Source: Pyxicephalus adspersus (lineage: Eukaryota; Chordata; Amphibia; Anura; Pyxicephalidae). From it: 64,000 bases of DNA. Below the pieces are notes generated by a model. That model was not told the DNA's origin. It did no database searches and saw nothing but the letters and a program-made list of their open reading frames with translations. Location: NCBI RefSeq assembly GCF_032062135.1, contig NC_092869.1:46854163-46918162 (forward strand), in the 5' to 3' direction. Positions 1 to 11,947 of this stretch are shown in pieces (within the stretch, counting starts at the first letter, position 1; every line of letters starts with the position of its first letter). Made by a program: the position numbers and the translations under genes.

Positions 1-258
1 NNNNNNNNNNNNNNNNNNNNNNNNNNNNNNNNNNNNNNNNNNNNNNNNNNNNNNNNNNNNNNNNNNNNNNNNNNNNNNNNNNNNNNNNNNNNNNNNNNNN
101 NNNNNNNNNNNNNNNNNNNNNNNNNNNNNNNNNNNNNNNNNNNNNNNNNNNNNNNNNNNNNNNNNNNNNNNNNNNNNNNNNNNNNNNNNNNNNNNNNNNN
201 NNNNNNNNNNNNNNNNNNNNNNNNNNNNNNNNNNNNNNNNNNNNNNNNNNNNNNNNNN
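1..258. other. Assembly gap (N run)
   Basis: All bases are N, so nothing can be read here. The sequence starts at 259. Confidence 0.99.
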
Positions 259-457
259 GAGTGTCTTATTTTAATTATTTTTTTAAAAATCGGGGGTGGC
301 TTACTTAATGGGGATGTCCTAAAATCGGGGAAACACGGTATACTTATTACATGTAAGATGATTAGTTGATACATAATCTAAAATGATTCATTAATACCTT
401 TTCTATGACTAATAAATACACCTAGATCACACGCAAACCGCTACATAGGCACACAGC
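259..457. other. Unassigned AT-rich flank
   Basis: AT-rich sequence between the gap and the first hammerhead-like motif. It probably belongs to the element that carries the motif, but its boundary cannot be seen because of the gap. Confidence 0.3.
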
Positions 458-498
458 TACCCCTGAGGAAGCCTACAAACGGTGAAACGCGTCGGGTA
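458..498 (+). ncRNA. Hammerhead-ribozyme-like motif, copy 1
   Basis: Seen: core CTGAGGA at 463-469 (C3 to A9 in hammerhead numbering), one extra A at 470, stem II GCC/GGT (471-473 with 481-483), GAAA at 484-487, a minimal stem III AC/GT around a 2-base loop (487-492), then C493 as the expected cleavage base. Stem I pairs TACCC (458-462) with GGGTA (494-498). Known: this is the strand order of a type I hammerhead, and newt satellite hammerheads also have a very short stem III. Some natural hammerheads carry an extra A after A9. Inferred: a related ribozyme. N7 is G here, and self-cleavage is unproven. Confidence 0.55.
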
Positions 499-1274
499 AC
501 AAGGCTGCGTGCAAAACACCCTTACCTTTTTGTGTTCTTCGTACATATGGTTTGTTTTATGCTATACGGTAATGATAATACCACTAAATAGATGATTTAT
601 GTCTAGTGTATAGGTACTGGACCTCAAGGAATGGGGTTTTACTGAAATATACTGTACAAGCAAGCAAATGTTGTTTAAATGAATATGCAAAAAAATATAA
701 GATAATTTTTGCCAAACACCCTGCCTGTTCATGATCACTTGTAAATACTGTCTTTCAGGGTTGGGAAATATCCCATATAAAGGAACCTTAACTTACAAAA
801 AAATACCTTTCAACACACACCCCTAGAACTTCTTTCCACTGTCCACCAGCACATTAGAAACTGCTACAATGGGCAACTGGTCCCTGGGATCTAAAAATCT
901 TTAAAAGGACCAGTAGCCAATGACAGGGCAGGATCATGGAACTAATGTATACATTGGCTGCAGTACATACTCTAAAATTTCCTTAATCTGAACAGTTTCA
1001 GAGCAGGGGATGCTGGGAGAACATTCACGGCTAAAGGGAAACTAGGGATGCAGCAGGCTTGTCCAACTATTGCTTATTCCAAATGCTGTAAGATTGTACC
1101 AGCAGGTTGGTTGGCAGCATATTCCTGTACAGTAATCCATCACATGTTTTCTAATCATAATGGAAACAAAGTTACAATATCTTAAATAAGCCTATTTTAC
1201 AGCCACTGTGCAAAATATCTTATAGATATTATAATTATATTCCAATGACAAATACTGTGTATTGCACCAGGACA
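499..1274. other. No gene seen; probable tail of ribozyme-bearing element, then AT-rich DNA
   Basis: AT-rich sequence with only short chance frames. The first 150 bases probably belong to the element carrying the preceding motif. Confidence 0.4.
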
Positions 1275-1488
1275 TTGGGCCTGATTTAATAAAGCTCTTC
1301 AAGGCTGGAGAGAATACACTTTCATCAGTGAAGCTGTGTGATCCAATGAACCTGGAATGGATCTAGTCCTGGATTTAAGACATGTGCTAGCAAATAGCAA
1401 ATGTCTTTGAAGAAATCCATTCCAGATTTGCTAGATCACCAAACTTCACTGATTCTCTCCAGCCTTGGAGAACTTTATTTAATCTTAC
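1275..1488. repeat. Palindromic miniature element, copy 1
   Basis: The sequence opens with TTGGGCCTGATTTAATAAAG and its second half is the reverse complement of the first, ending near AACTTTATTTAATC. The same palindrome occurs at 7822, 10329, 22813, 27778, 43665 and 57975, so it is a dispersed non-autonomous element of about 200-230 bp. The right end is eroded. It has no coding capacity. Confidence 0.8.
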
Positions 1489-2840
1489 GCCATATAAGCA
1501 GGATCTCCGTTGACTGTTGCTGAGTGTTTGGTGCGTACCATTCTGTGCTAGATTAACACTTCATAAGTTCAATAAAACCAGTTGGGTTTGCTTGGTGCTA
1601 GATAAAGCTTTGCTTTCCACCTATCATTATTCAAAATAAACCATCTGGATTCCAACTTGTTCTCATTCGCACAAATAGATTGCTCTGCTACAGTCAGAAA
1701 ATAAAGGGAACGTAAATGTGTCTGCGCAACAGCTTAACCCCATGATAAATGAAGCCTGCCACTGGTGCCCCAAAGGCCATCTAACTGCTCTGGTGGTGCA
1801 GACCAATGACCCATAACTGCAAGATGAAGGTAAACTCATGTGTGAATGAGCCCAAGTGTATCCCATAGCCAGACTTACCTCCAATTCCACAGTCAAAAAT
1901 CATATTTCAAATCAAACAAAAAAACAGAATGATAAAAATACACACATGAGACAAAGCTTAATAATATATAAACAATGCTTCTAGGCAAAGGTAATGCACA
2001 TATTTGTATTGAATGTGATTATTTTGTGAGCATATAATAACTAGGTTTATTTATTCCTTATACTGCAAAATGTAAAGCAACATTTTTCAAAAGTTCTGCA
2101 ACATTTTTTTTATTAAAATCACCCTGAAGCTCCAAACTTTGGCTTTACCTAGGCTTAGGGGTTCCATTAGTCTAATGTAGGCAATAGCAAGCATTTCCTC
2201 TCGTTTCCTCCAGGCCTTAGATTGCAACATTGGAAGTGCTGTGATCCCTGTAGGAAGTCATAAATACCTGGAAGTCATTATATAAATATATTAACAGCTT
2301 AATTTTGGAAGACATTTCCAATAGCAGCAGCAATAAAATATTTTTCATTATTAGTGGCTACAGTTCTGCGTGTTTGCTTGCCTGTACACATATTTGGGGA
2401 TGCATTCAGCATCTCTATAGGAGACTTGTAGCAGATTTGTTTGCTGCACCCAGCAGGGAAAAGAGAAAGGAATCTTCAAAGTCAAATTTCTCCTTCAGGC
2501 TCCTCTGCAGGAGGGTTCTGCAGGGCATCTTTCCTTGTAGCCCTGCCGCCCTCATGGACAGTCCGGAGCACAGGAAACACAAGCACAAGAAACATGACGT
2601 GGCTTTTAAGAATTCTCCATCAATAAACTCCAAACACGAAAAATATAAAAATTGTGAGATTGAGCATACTGACTGGTAAATGTGAAACCTTCTTGAAGTG
2701 TTTGGATTTTTATCAGATCTTTACTTAAAACACCATTGGTTTTACCAGGTAATTCTTCTGGCTTACAAGTGTGCACCGGTTTTCCCATGCTCAGATTGGT
2801 ACAATCTAGTCTTATGTGGACAATGATCTTTTACTTGAAG
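1489..2840. other. No gene seen
   Basis: AT-rich sequence with overlapping short frames on both strands at 2305-2788. None resembles a known protein or has splice context worth calling. Confidence 0.45.
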
Positions 2841-3330
2841 CAGAACTAAGCCCGTAATACTTACCTGTCCCCATTCGTTTTCAGGGTGCCACCATCTTCT
2901 TTATTTTCTTCTTAATGGCAATCTTTGGCCATCTTGATTGGCTGACCCGGGAGTTTATTTTTTCTCAACACAAGCAGGGGAAGCCGGAATTGCTGAGTAT
3001 CCTGGCAAGCCAAGCTGAAGCTGCACATTATAACACTTATTATAATAAAAGCTTTTTGGCAGATTACCGGAGTGTCTAGGGCTATACCAATGGATCCTGT
3101 TGGGCAACAGCTGCTTCCTTCTCTATACACCACCAACAATACTGGTCAGAAACAAGGACCCGGGCTATTTTACTGATCCCCATCTGTAATTAGTAACTTA
3201 ACAATTTAATTAGTAACTTAACAACTTTACAATGAAAAATTCTGATACCATCCTTGATTTTGACTTAATAATTCCACAATGGCTGCTCCTCGTCAAAGGT
3301 GATGACTGACACCCCCCCCCCCCCATCTTC
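2841..3330. repeat. Possible unassigned interspersed repeat; poly-C tract at its end
   Basis: This stretch is richer in G+C and differs in texture from its surroundings. A pure C run lies at about 3311-3324. The ends and family are not recognised. A 17-base word (AATTAGTAACTTAACAA) is repeated directly near 3187-3226. Confidence 0.3.
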
Positions 3331-4092
3331 TCCTTTTGTTCTTTACCTTTGGTTTAACTATTGAGCCTTTTAAATACATGATCCTCCTATGTCCCCTCCT
3401 AGGGCATAATCAAATTGATGTATCAGTGAATGCTCAATTATAAACCAATATATGTGCCATTTTTCTAAATGTTTGTAAACAAATAATTTTCTTATGACAG
3501 TTATTTAACACTTGATGTATAATAGAATAAAACTTGTATATTTACATTCTTTCTTTGTACTTCCTGGACTCTCTACTCATTTGGAGTCCTGGGGAAACAA
3601 AACGTTTTGCTTTCTTTAGCCTAAATAGACCGCCATTAAGTATTTTTGCATTTTTTAATGAGATTTCCAGAGTGATCAGGCAGGTAGGAGGGATTTGTTG
3701 CAGAATGGACATCAACTGCTTCATTCTTTCATGTTCCCCAGTACAAACCCCAATGCACCAAATTAATAAATGTTCTCTTCCTTTGAAGCAACTACTTTTT
3801 TCCTGGCTAAATATACAGTGTAAACATTTCTGAATTTTACTAACAATATTATTTATGTAATAGGGTAATTTTTCCATAGGAATCATGCATGCATGAGAGG
3901 CCCCTAAATAACAGTCTATATGATTCTGTTGATCCAATTGAGACAACTTATACTTTCATATGGCAGTAAAACAGAAGACAAGATTGCCATACAAAAATGA
4001 AGCTCATAAATGCTGTCTTACTACTGTAATATTTCCTAATTAGGGCAGGAATAGGAGAATGAACCTTACCTTTATAATAACTGTATCAGTAT
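3331..4092. other. No gene seen
   Basis: AT-rich sequence. A 134-codon frame on the minus strand (3542-3946) has no recognisable domain and overlaps plus-strand frames, so it is not called. Confidence 0.45.
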
Positions 4093-4097
4093 ATTTA

Positions 4098-4845
4098 TGT
4101 CACGGTAGCTGCACAGCTGGATAGTGGACCCTCCATGTCACCAGCTCAGTGGATAGATACGTGCACAGGGCGCAGAGTCTAAGCAGCTGCCCGGTCTTCA
4201 CCAGAGCCTCTAGAGGTGAGGGTGTTGTGCTGCAGGCAACTGCCAGGTTGCGGCCCCCGTGCACGCAGAGGCTGGTGACTGCTAACAAGCAGGAACCAAA
4301 ACTTAGTGCCAGAGGGGAATCCAAAAGAGTAGTCAAACAAGCCAAAGGTCAGGGCGGCAGCAAACAAGTGTTATTAGGAAACAGGCAAAAGGTCAGGACA
4401 GGCAGCAAACTGGAGTAGTCAGGAAACAAGCTGGGGTTGGTACACAAGGAATCTGGAACAGCAGAAACAAACAACAGGAACCTGGAAGCAGAGCCAAAGG
4501 AACTCCTTGTTCAGGCCACTTCCTGTTGCCAGGTCATTTCCTTAAGAGGGGAATGTCAGGTGATGGGCGTGGACCAAGTGAGCCACAGACATCAATCCCA
4601 CCAGCAGAGGGAGTGCTGTTGCTGAGATATCTCAGGTGTTATTCAGATGGTTGCCAGCAGAGGGAGTGCATCTGCAAAATACCCTGGTTCTCTGGGGCAA
4701 GTGAGCAGCTGACAGAGAATCACCTGACTTGGAACTGGTCAGAGTATTGGATCCAGAGGCAGAGATGGTGCTGGCAGCAAGGGACTACAAGGAGGGTGAG
4801 CAAGAAGGAAGCACAAATCCCCTGGACCTTAAGGGATCTGAGACA
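4098..4845 (-). mobile_element. Solo LTR, subfamily A copy 1
   Basis: The 748-bp unit begins TGTCACGG and ends GAGACA. It is flanked by a perfect 5-bp duplication ATTTA at 4093-4097 and 4846-4850, as expected for LTR-retrotransposon integration. It shares internal blocks with 51364-51976 and with the 5066 and 61176 copies, for example the GCAGAGTCTAAGCAG block. Orientation is set from the 5066 copy, whose sense strand has a CCAAT word and a TATTTA word. No gag or pol flanks it, so it is a solo LTR. The superfamily (Gypsy-like or retroviral) is not decided. Confidence 0.72.
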
Positions 4846-4850
4846 ATTTA

Positions 4851-5060
4851 ATAATAGAAATTGCTTTCAATTCAGCATATCATTGACAACTAAGGTCCCC
4901 ATTAAACCCCAGATATGAACACAATGATGAATATATTTTTTTTGCCATTTAAATGTTGCAAACTTTAAGCAAAAATGTAAATCCCATAAAGGGAAAGAGG
5001 TTATTATCATGAAACATTGGGTGAGTGTTTTTTGCTGTTCCGCAAATGTTCCTTGAAGTT
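4851..5060. other. Short unique spacer between two solo LTRs
   Basis: AT-rich sequence with no feature seen. It separates two LTR insertions of related families. Confidence 0.5.
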
Positions 5061-5065
5061 GGGTC

Positions 5066-5577
5066 TGTCACGCTTACCTACTTGTTAAAGCACCAGTACT
5101 TCTTTCATTTGCATGCAGGCAGTTCTGACCCCGGGCAAACCTGCTCTTTTTTTTAGTTTTTTCAGCAATGCCCCTCCCACTAGCCAATCAGAAGATAGTC
5201 TCCTTATTGCCCTTGGCTATTTAGCTAGCTCAAACACAGCGCTCAACGTTAGTGCAATGTCACCACTACTACAAGACCCTTAGCTCTGCTGAGCATTTCC
5301 TATACAACGGTTGGGCAATTGAGTGCTTTCCCAGTACAGTTCCTGTGTTAACCTCTTGTTATCCAGTCTGTTTGTTTTCCCTGTCTGTTCCCTTGTGTTT
5401 TTCCAGTGTTCCCCTGTGACAGTGCCCAAGGAATGCAATTAGGCATCCTCACCATTAGAGGTTATGGAACAAATCAGGCCGTTGTTTAGACTCTTTTTCT
5501 TGGCCCTCCTTTTGGCTCATACCATCACTGAGCTACCCATAACGCCCCCCAATGGCTCCTTCTCTCCAAGCATGACA
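5066..5577 (+). mobile_element. Solo LTR, subfamily B copy 1
   Basis: It begins TGTCACGCTTACC and ends CAAGCATGACA. Both sides carry GGGTC (5061-5065 and 5578-5582), a perfect 5-bp target duplication. The sense strand has a CCAAT word near 5185 and a TATTTA word near 5219, a plausible promoter. The left end matches the reverse complement of the right end of the 61176-63332 copy, and the block before 5470 matches that copy's middle. No internal retroelement genes are adjacent. Confidence 0.72.
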
Positions 5578-5582
5578 GGGTC

Positions 5583-5814
5583 ATTGCTCTGTGAACATTC
5601 TAGGTTTGAGGAACCATTGGGTAACAATACTGATATACAATTTTACTACAGAATAAACAGTTTTTAACCTGTGCAAATACATGGAAGGATCAACAGTTAT
5701 AAATGTAATGGTGGTGAAAAAAATGATGTTTAAATCCCATTGATACATGGTAGCATATATGTGACCTTTTTTTTTAATATTTTGCTCGGAATTTTATTTT
5801 AAAAACAAATAAAA
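5583..5814. other. No gene seen
   Basis: AT-rich unique-looking DNA downstream of the LTR. Confidence 0.45.
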
Positions 5815-6260
5815 AAACTGAGACTCCATTTTGCTATCCCAATGGGTTTTCTTTAATTGACTAACTAACTATAACCGCTGGACATTTATCAGACAAACAG
5901 ACTCTGCAGTTTTCTCACAGTGTAAAATAATCAAGACATATAATGCGCTTTCTGCTGCAGCTGATGGAAAACATAATAATTCATCGGGAGCTAGTTCAAC
6001 AGTTTATCTAAATTACGAGAATTTCAGATTCAAATCGCCAGGACACAAAAGGCAGCAGTGAAACTTTGAAATCAAATAAACTGTCTATGTGGCGGTAAAA
6101 GATGAAATTTCACTTAACAGATGATTTTGTTTTCACTTTAAGTTGGAAAATTATCATTAAGAGAGACGAACCCCAGCTCCGGGCTGACGGCTAAACTCGC
6201 AGCTGCTGTGTTGGATAAATATAATGAGTACAATCTTCTAAAAGAGGAACTGCAAGCTAA
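5815..6260. promoter_or_regulatory. Candidate conserved non-coding block (texture only)
   Basis: The stretch is repeat-free and of even composition, with retained CpG and dense TAATTG, TTTATC and AACTAACT-like words. This texture is common in vertebrate developmental enhancers. No conservation data are available, so this is inference. Confidence 0.22.
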
Positions 6261-6941
6261 CAACCAAAAAAAAAAAAACAAAAGGAAATGTAACTCATAA
6301 TTTTTTTTTATTATCCTATGAATTTGGATGCTCTGCTATAACTATAATTCACCAACCAATAGAACTAAATAACGATTCACTAGTCAATAACCATTAGAAA
6401 TAAGCTGGCCAATCAAAGAGTAAACCCTCCTCTAATATTAAATAGCTCCTCCCCTGAGGAGAGGGGAGAACTAGTTTGTTATGTTGCAACTTAATGCTTC
6501 AATAGTTTAAACTCTTTTTTATCATTAATTTACACTCTATGATGACAAAGTGAAAACAAAATGTTGATAGGTTTTGTCCAGAAAAAAGTGAAATATCACA
6601 ATCGCATAAGAATTCAGACCTACTGAAGTTCATTGATAGGTTTTTCATTCTTCTGGTATTTAAATTCTCCTATCCCACACAATACTCTGTCAATGGTTAT
6701 CTGATTGTAGCAGCACTTTAAAAGCAAACAGTGCTCTAATATTTAAATTGAGCTAAGACTCCTAATTCTGGTTTTCCCTAAATAATAATAATTGAATAAA
6801 TAAATAGCCTCCAAATTACAAGAAGAACCAACACTTGGATTGGCTCTGTCCTTCACTCTGAGACTTATAACTTGCATCTTTTCCTATTGCATCTAAGATT
6901 GTCACAACTGATGCATGCTCCATGAACCCTAGTCTTACCCA
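6261..6941. other. No gene seen
   Basis: AT-rich DNA with a poly-A tract near 6267. No repeat family or coding frame is recognised. Confidence 0.4.
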
Positions 6942-6976
6942 CCCCTGATGAAGCACTGTGTGTGAAATGTGTTGGG
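6942..6976 (+). ncRNA. Hammerhead-ribozyme-like motif, copy 2
   Basis: The core is the exact consensus CTGATGA (6945-6951) with one extra A. Stem II is a clean 4-bp GCAC/GTGT with loop TGT (6953-6963), followed by GAAA (6964-6967). Stem III is minimal (A-U and U-G pairs around a 2-base loop), and the base at position 17 is T (6973). Stem I is CCC/GGG. Known: hammerheads prefer C at position 17, so cleavage here would be weak if it occurs at all. Confidence 0.5.
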
Positions 6977-7150
6977 AAACTAGGAAAGTATGGAGGACAC
7001 AGATTGTTTCATTCATTTTAAAGCACGATTTCTAAAATTGTGGTTATGTCACTGACCATCTACTGATATTTTCTCATAGATTTTTTTGTTAGTTGGATAT
7101 GTAATCAATAAACTAATTACAACTATTACACAAAAATGGCGTACTATTTC
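6977..7150 (+). mobile_element. Probable 3' part of the ribozyme-bearing element
   Basis: The motif is followed by about 130 AT-rich bases and then ATCAATAAACTAATTAC near 7105. The 52076 copy has the same order (motif, AT-rich stretch, CAATAAA). This suggests one retroelement-like unit. It has no coding capacity. Confidence 0.3.
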
Positions 7151-7821
7151 TGGTATAAGCTACACAACCCCAAAACCCCCACTTTTGGGCTCAACTTAAC
7201 CTTTATTTGAATTTCTTTCTTCTTTAATCTGTTATGGTAATATTTGTATCCGCATTTGCTTCATGGTAGAATCCATAGTTAAAAATCTATTTAAAAATAT
7301 AAATATTATATTACATCCTGATTTACTGCAAAATCCTACTAAATGTTTAAACCATTAAATGGTTTCACAAAACAATTCTAAAAATACTAAGCATGAAAAA
7401 AGGAGAAACAAAATCAAGCTTCTCCCCTTGGAGCGTTCATAGCTCTGCTTGTATTGTAGAGGGACCACATTGGCATTTTCAGCGGATGGCCATGCTGGTT
7501 GCTGATCCCTTTGTGAATATCACGCCAGCTGCGTGTAAAGTTCATAATTCTGGTGTGCTCCCATCATTTAACGCTGTACATATTATGGTTATATGAAGTA
7601 AACAACCCAACATCACATTCACAGATTACATTCACTTTCTTCTATTTACCTTGAATGAACTTCATCACACTGCAACTGGACAGAGAATGCAACCTAAACC
7701 TAAGACACCAAAAGTGGCCTGCTGGCATCAAGATGGGGTCAGCACCAAGATTGATTGCTGGCAGGCCTAGTTGGATCAACAATCACCAAATATAAAGGAG
7801 ACCCTGTGGCCATATGGCTCA
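7151..7821. other. No gene seen; short CpG-containing block at about 7393-7600
   Basis: A 67-codon frame at 7393-7596 has no recognisable motif. The block keeps CpG and could be regulatory, but nothing firm can be said. Confidence 0.3.
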
Positions 7822-8050
7822 ATGAGCCTGATTTATCAAATTTTTCTAAGATTGGAGAAGATAGACTATCATGGGACAGCCTTGATGATCCAGGAAACCT
7901 GAAATGAATTTTCTAAAAATCATTTCCTTTTAGTTGGCAAATGTTTTCAATACAAGACTTGATCTATTCCAGGTTTGGTTGGATCACCCAAGTTCTCCTA
8001 TGATAGTTTATAGTCTCCAGGCTTGGAGATCTTTAACAAATCAGGCCCAA
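7822..8050. repeat. Palindromic miniature element, copy 2
   Basis: It opens AGCCTGATTTATCAAA and closes AACAAATCAGGCCCA. The two halves are imperfect reverse complements. It is the same family as the copy at 57975-58202. Confidence 0.8.
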
Positions 8051-9128
8051 TGAGTTGAGTAAAAAAAATCCTGAGAGTGTGAAAGTGGGATTTGAACAAC
8101 TGGAGGGGACTGCACTTACTCAAAGATGGACTTTACATTTTCTAAGCTTATTGTAATGCTGAATGCCTACCAAATGGTCATATACTGTACACTGATACAC
8201 TAAAATACATAACTAGAACCTGCCGTATCTGATAAAGAATGTTGGATTCTATTAAAGGAGTCTAGTAATTTAGAGACCCCTGGAATAGAGCTAAGCAAGC
8301 CTCTGATCCCTCCGTGGTGAAACTGCTCTGATTGGTCAAGGATTCACCCTAGCCTTCTGGTTAGACATCATAGGATAAGCAGCACACCGGTGAAGCTATC
8401 ACTCTGCTCATTCTGTACTTTCTTGCAGTAGATCCAGATTTACATGCGATAGTTCCAGTATCAGGTCTGCTCTTTAGAGGAACACATGAAGCTGAAATAA
8501 AGATAAATTTCCATGTCTATACTATCTAGAGAACAGGAGAAGGATGGGGAATGATGACTTCATCAACAAATAGTTGCTCCTTTACTGTCCAATCACAGGC
8601 TAAAGAAGAGGCGGTGACCTAGCTGTGTTGCGTCAGTATAAAACAGATGTATTGGTCAAAAACCTGGCTGCTCTGTGTGGCCGGAATGTGCAAACAAAAT
8701 ATCTCATACTTTATGTGAATGTTGAGCTGTTCACCTGCCATTCACCTATAATGTTATATAAAATGTGTCAATCAGTTATACAGACATCCACAAAGCATCT
8801 TCTAAGTGAATGATAGATAAAGGAACTCCAACAAGCGGCATGAATCTACTAGTGCCATGACAAAACTCTTCACCTTCCCTGTGATTCAAGGCATTTCAGC
8901 GTGAAAGGAAGACAGTTGTATGACAAACAAGTTCATCCTGGCTTCACACTGTAATAGATTTTGTAGATAATGAATCAAATCTCTGCAGCTGGGACTACAC
9001 TAAACTCAAGCCCGGAGACTTGGTGTACCGAAGCAACAAAAGGAAAAGTCTAACATTTCCCCCCCAAAAAACGGGGTTGAATCCAAGTTGCCCCAACATC
9101 AAAAAAGTGTTTTTATTGTGGAAGAATC
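8051..9128. other. No gene seen; weak repeat near 8570-8610
   Basis: The words TGTCCAATCACAGGCT recur at about 42533, so 8280-8620 and 42340-42620 may share an unassigned repeat. No coding frame is supported. Confidence 0.35.
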
Positions 9129-9480
9129 ACTGTCTAGCTGTCAATACTAAAAATGTTGATGACAAGAAGGACAATAATTGATAATCTGGGTTCAGATAGA
9201 GAGGAACATAGAGGGGGGAACATCAGACCTGCGAGAGCAAAAGGCAAATGAATGCTTGAACCCTGAGGATTTTTATATTGGGGCATTTAAAGAGCCCCTG
9301 CAGGGAAACCTCAATAAATCTAATATTTTAAATGTACTAACTTGTTTTTCATATCATAAATTGTTTTGTATTCACTGTCTAGCTATCAATACTAAAAATA
9401 ATATTGAGAAATAATGGATAATCTGGATTTAGATGGAGAGTATCAGGTAGGAGCATCAGACCTGCAGGAGAACAAGGTAA
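9129..9480. repeat. Diverged direct duplication, about 244 bp apart
   Basis: CACTGTCTAGCTGTCAATAC at 9129 recurs with one change at about 9373. Both are followed by similar GATAATCTGG-T-CAGAT-type sequence and a CATCAGACCTGC block. The frame at 9178-9414 runs across the two copies and is not a gene. Confidence 0.6.
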
Positions 9481-9518
9481 ATGCATACAAAACATGTTAG
9501 AGCGCTTTCACTTTTCAT

Positions 9519-9600
9519 AATTAATATTATTATTATTAATAAACAGGATTTATATAGCGCCAACATGTTACTCAGCGCTGTACAATAAATAATAAGACAT
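9519..9600 (+). repeat. Fragment of TATATAGCGC-type interspersed repeat
   Basis: A TTA-rich start is followed by TTTATATAGCGCCAACATG and CAGCGCTGTACA. The same head occurs at 16930, and an internal part at 29362-29455. The pattern is widespread in fish and frog genomes. I cannot give its exact class. Confidence 0.6.
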
Positions 9601-9674
9601 TTAAAGAATCCCTAAAACCAACATGAAAAACTAACTCATGCTCTTTCTTGCATTGTCATGTTCTCTTGTGTCTA

Positions 9675-10000
9675 ACACGATCTTGGTTTCAGCACGTTCT
9701 GTAGATTGTTTTAATAAAATTCTTGATTGCTTTCCTAGAAGCACAGAATATAATTGGGTTTTAAAGTTTAAAAGGAATGATACCAGAGACTATTGATCGA
9801 GGGAACATCTGATTGCCTTGGAAAATCAGAAAGGAATTTTTCCCTGTTGGAGTAAATTGAACCATACATTTTTTTTTGCCTTCCTCTGGATCAACTGTGT
9901 ATATATGGTTCTAGAATATGCAGACTTTCTAATATGTTTATATATTTTCATAGTGGCTGAACTTGATGGCCTTTTTCTACTGTATGTAACTACTCTGTGA
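9675..10000 (+). mobile_element. CR1/L2-group LINE 3' end, decayed
   Basis: The sequence matches, with many changes, the tail of the LINE at 48775-49480 read on its own strand. Shared parts are the end of the reading frame, AGCACAGAATATAA, the AGGGAACATCTGATTGCCT-type block, CTTCCTCTGGATCAACT and TGAACTTGATGG. It is truncated at the 5' end and non-coding. Confidence 0.7.
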
Positions 10001-10328
10001 TGGTCCAGCTCCCACTGCTCTCTTTTGGACCTCCCTACGTAGTTTATTTTTGTTAATTGCTGGGGAAAAAAAAAACAAAGTTGGAGTTCTGCAGAGCTGG
10101 GGTCTTCAACTCCAGTCCTTGCTGGCCAGGATTTGAACAATAATTTAGAATTTCTCTAACAGATAACAGTAAATGAATCAATGAATGGCTTGCGTGTTGC
10201 CCTGAAGAGCTGGAGTTGCTATACTGGGGCTGCTGACATCACAAGCAGGATGCTAGCACTCAGTAGCATTCAAAAGGCTTTTGGACGGCTTCTCAAGGGA
10301 AGCATTTACAGGACAAAGCATGCATTAA
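10001..10328. other. No gene seen; short repeat-like word near 10101
   Basis: GGGGTCTTCAACTCCAGTCC resembles a common vertebrate repeat word. The rest is unassigned. The 120-codon frame at 10181-10543 runs into a palindromic element and is not a gene. Confidence 0.35.
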
Positions 10329-10532
10329 TTGGGCCTGATTTATCAAAGCTCTCCAGGACTGGGGATGATAAACTATCATGGAAGAACCTAGGAGAGCCAG
10401 CAAATCTGGTATGGATCTGGCCCAGGATTAAATACATTTGCCAAATAATAGCAACCTATGCTAGATCACACCGGATCTCCCATGATAGCTTATCTTCTCC
10501 AGTGTTGGAAAGATGTAATAAAACAGACCCAT
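10329..10532. repeat. Palindromic miniature element, copy 3
   Basis: It opens TTGGGCCTGATTTATCAAAG. The right arm is eroded (ATGTAATAAAACAGACCCA). The halves are complementary and it belongs to the family at 1275 and 57975. Confidence 0.8.
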
Positions 10533-10539
10533 TATGTAG

Positions 10540-11050
10540 CTAATCTATTTTTGTTCAATTTAATGTTCTGGTGACAGGGTCTCATTATTGAATTACATGG
10601 CTTGCCGGAAAACCACAACACACCTCGTTATTAATTGTTAAGTCCGACTGCGCCTTTAATAGGAAGTGATTTTAACAAAGTTAATTTCCATCATTCTAAT
10701 GGGGCTGTGAAACTGAGAAATATGCTGGGGCCTCGAGAATGAAAAAAAAAATCTTTCCTTGTAGGAGCTCCGTGCGATGGAGACAGGCTGGCTGGACGCA
10801 TTGGGTAAGCAGGGAATGGCTTACTTTGCCAGACTGAAAGCATGTTATCCTCTTAGCTGTTATCTCATCATCTTCACATTTGCTTAAAAATTACAAGCTA
10901 GATTGCTGGAATAAAATGTGTGCATTTGCATGCTATATTTATCTTTAGCTCTGTGTGACAGACACGGGTTTACAGTCCATTACCATCAAGAAGATAACCT
11001 TTCACCCCGAGGCAATATGGCTTAGCAAAACGTCTCATGATCTGAATAGT
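10540..11050. promoter_or_regulatory. Candidate conserved non-coding block (texture only)
   Basis: Repeat-free sequence with TTATTAATTGTTAAG and an octamer-like GCATTTGCATGC near 10922. The texture suggests regulatory DNA. Inference only. Confidence 0.25.
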
Positions 11051-11329
11051 CAGGTGAATTGTAGACATAATGAAATGATTATTTATCATACTATGATATA
11101 ATATATGGCCCACATTCTAATATATATATAAATATTTTTATTTTATCCCAGCTAGTGCTACCTTCCCCTGCAAAGCTTAATCTTCATATTCTCTCCAAGT
11201 GGCTCACAAAGGTATAGCAGTAAGTGATAGCTGAAAAATTCCCTCACTATACAAGAGTTGGAACCTTTAGGTATTTAGTATTTCACTTTATTATTTCAGA
11301 TTCATGGAAGCCTTTGCATATTGTCCTTG
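11051..11329. other. No gene seen
   Basis: AT-rich sequence with a short TA-rich tract near 11121. Confidence 0.4.
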
Positions 11330-11760
11330 GATATGGATCAGAAGCCCACTTACCCCCCTTCTCATCCAGCCCATTGCACCTATCTACTTAAACAGTACAT
11401 AAAATGAAAAAACACCACTTACTTTACTTCCATAGAGCCCCAATCCCTCCACACCTGGTTTAGTTTAGATTCTGCGATGTCCTAGAATCCTTGTTCAGTG
11501 CGGCATGGAAGTGCCGGGCACCAACTTATTCTTACTTCCTTTAGCTACATCACCTGATCTCACACCGTGCAGGCATGAGATCAAGATCAAAGCCTCCTTA
11601 GATATGTGATGTAGGTATCCCAGGGGGCTCTGTGCTCCTGTTTTGTCTTTACCACCCCCGGCAGTAAAGCCAGAAAGGGGTGGGGGCTTATATAAAAGGA
11701 TTATTTACTGTTTTGTATAGTAAGTAAACATTTTGGTGATGGGCCCTCTTTAACATTCCC
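11330..11760. repeat. Possible interspersed repeat shared with 14215-14570
   Basis: The word GTAGGTATCCCAGGGGG occurs both near 11611 and near 14240, with similar GC-rich flanks. Ends and class are unresolved. Confidence 0.35.
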
Positions 11761-11947
11761 AATATCCTTACTTCCTTCCCATTCCCCTTTCTAACACATT
11801 CAACCCCCACTTCCCACCCGTACACAGTCTTAGGACTAATTTACAATGACAGAGTTTAGTACAATTACCACTTGCTCACACCCAAAACACTGCTTGCGGC
11901 AGCTCTATAGGAAATGAATGAGGGCTGCAGTAAGCCATACTCACTAC

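Noticed and set aside
3542..3946. 134-codon minus-strand frame
   Set aside because: No recognisable domain, overlapping frames on the other strand, and AT-rich noise-like composition.
5464..5667. 67-codon frame starting with a signal-peptide-like hydrophobic stretch
   Set aside because: Its first half lies inside the solo LTR at 5066-5577, matching the antisense of the 61176 copy, and the frame crosses the target duplication.
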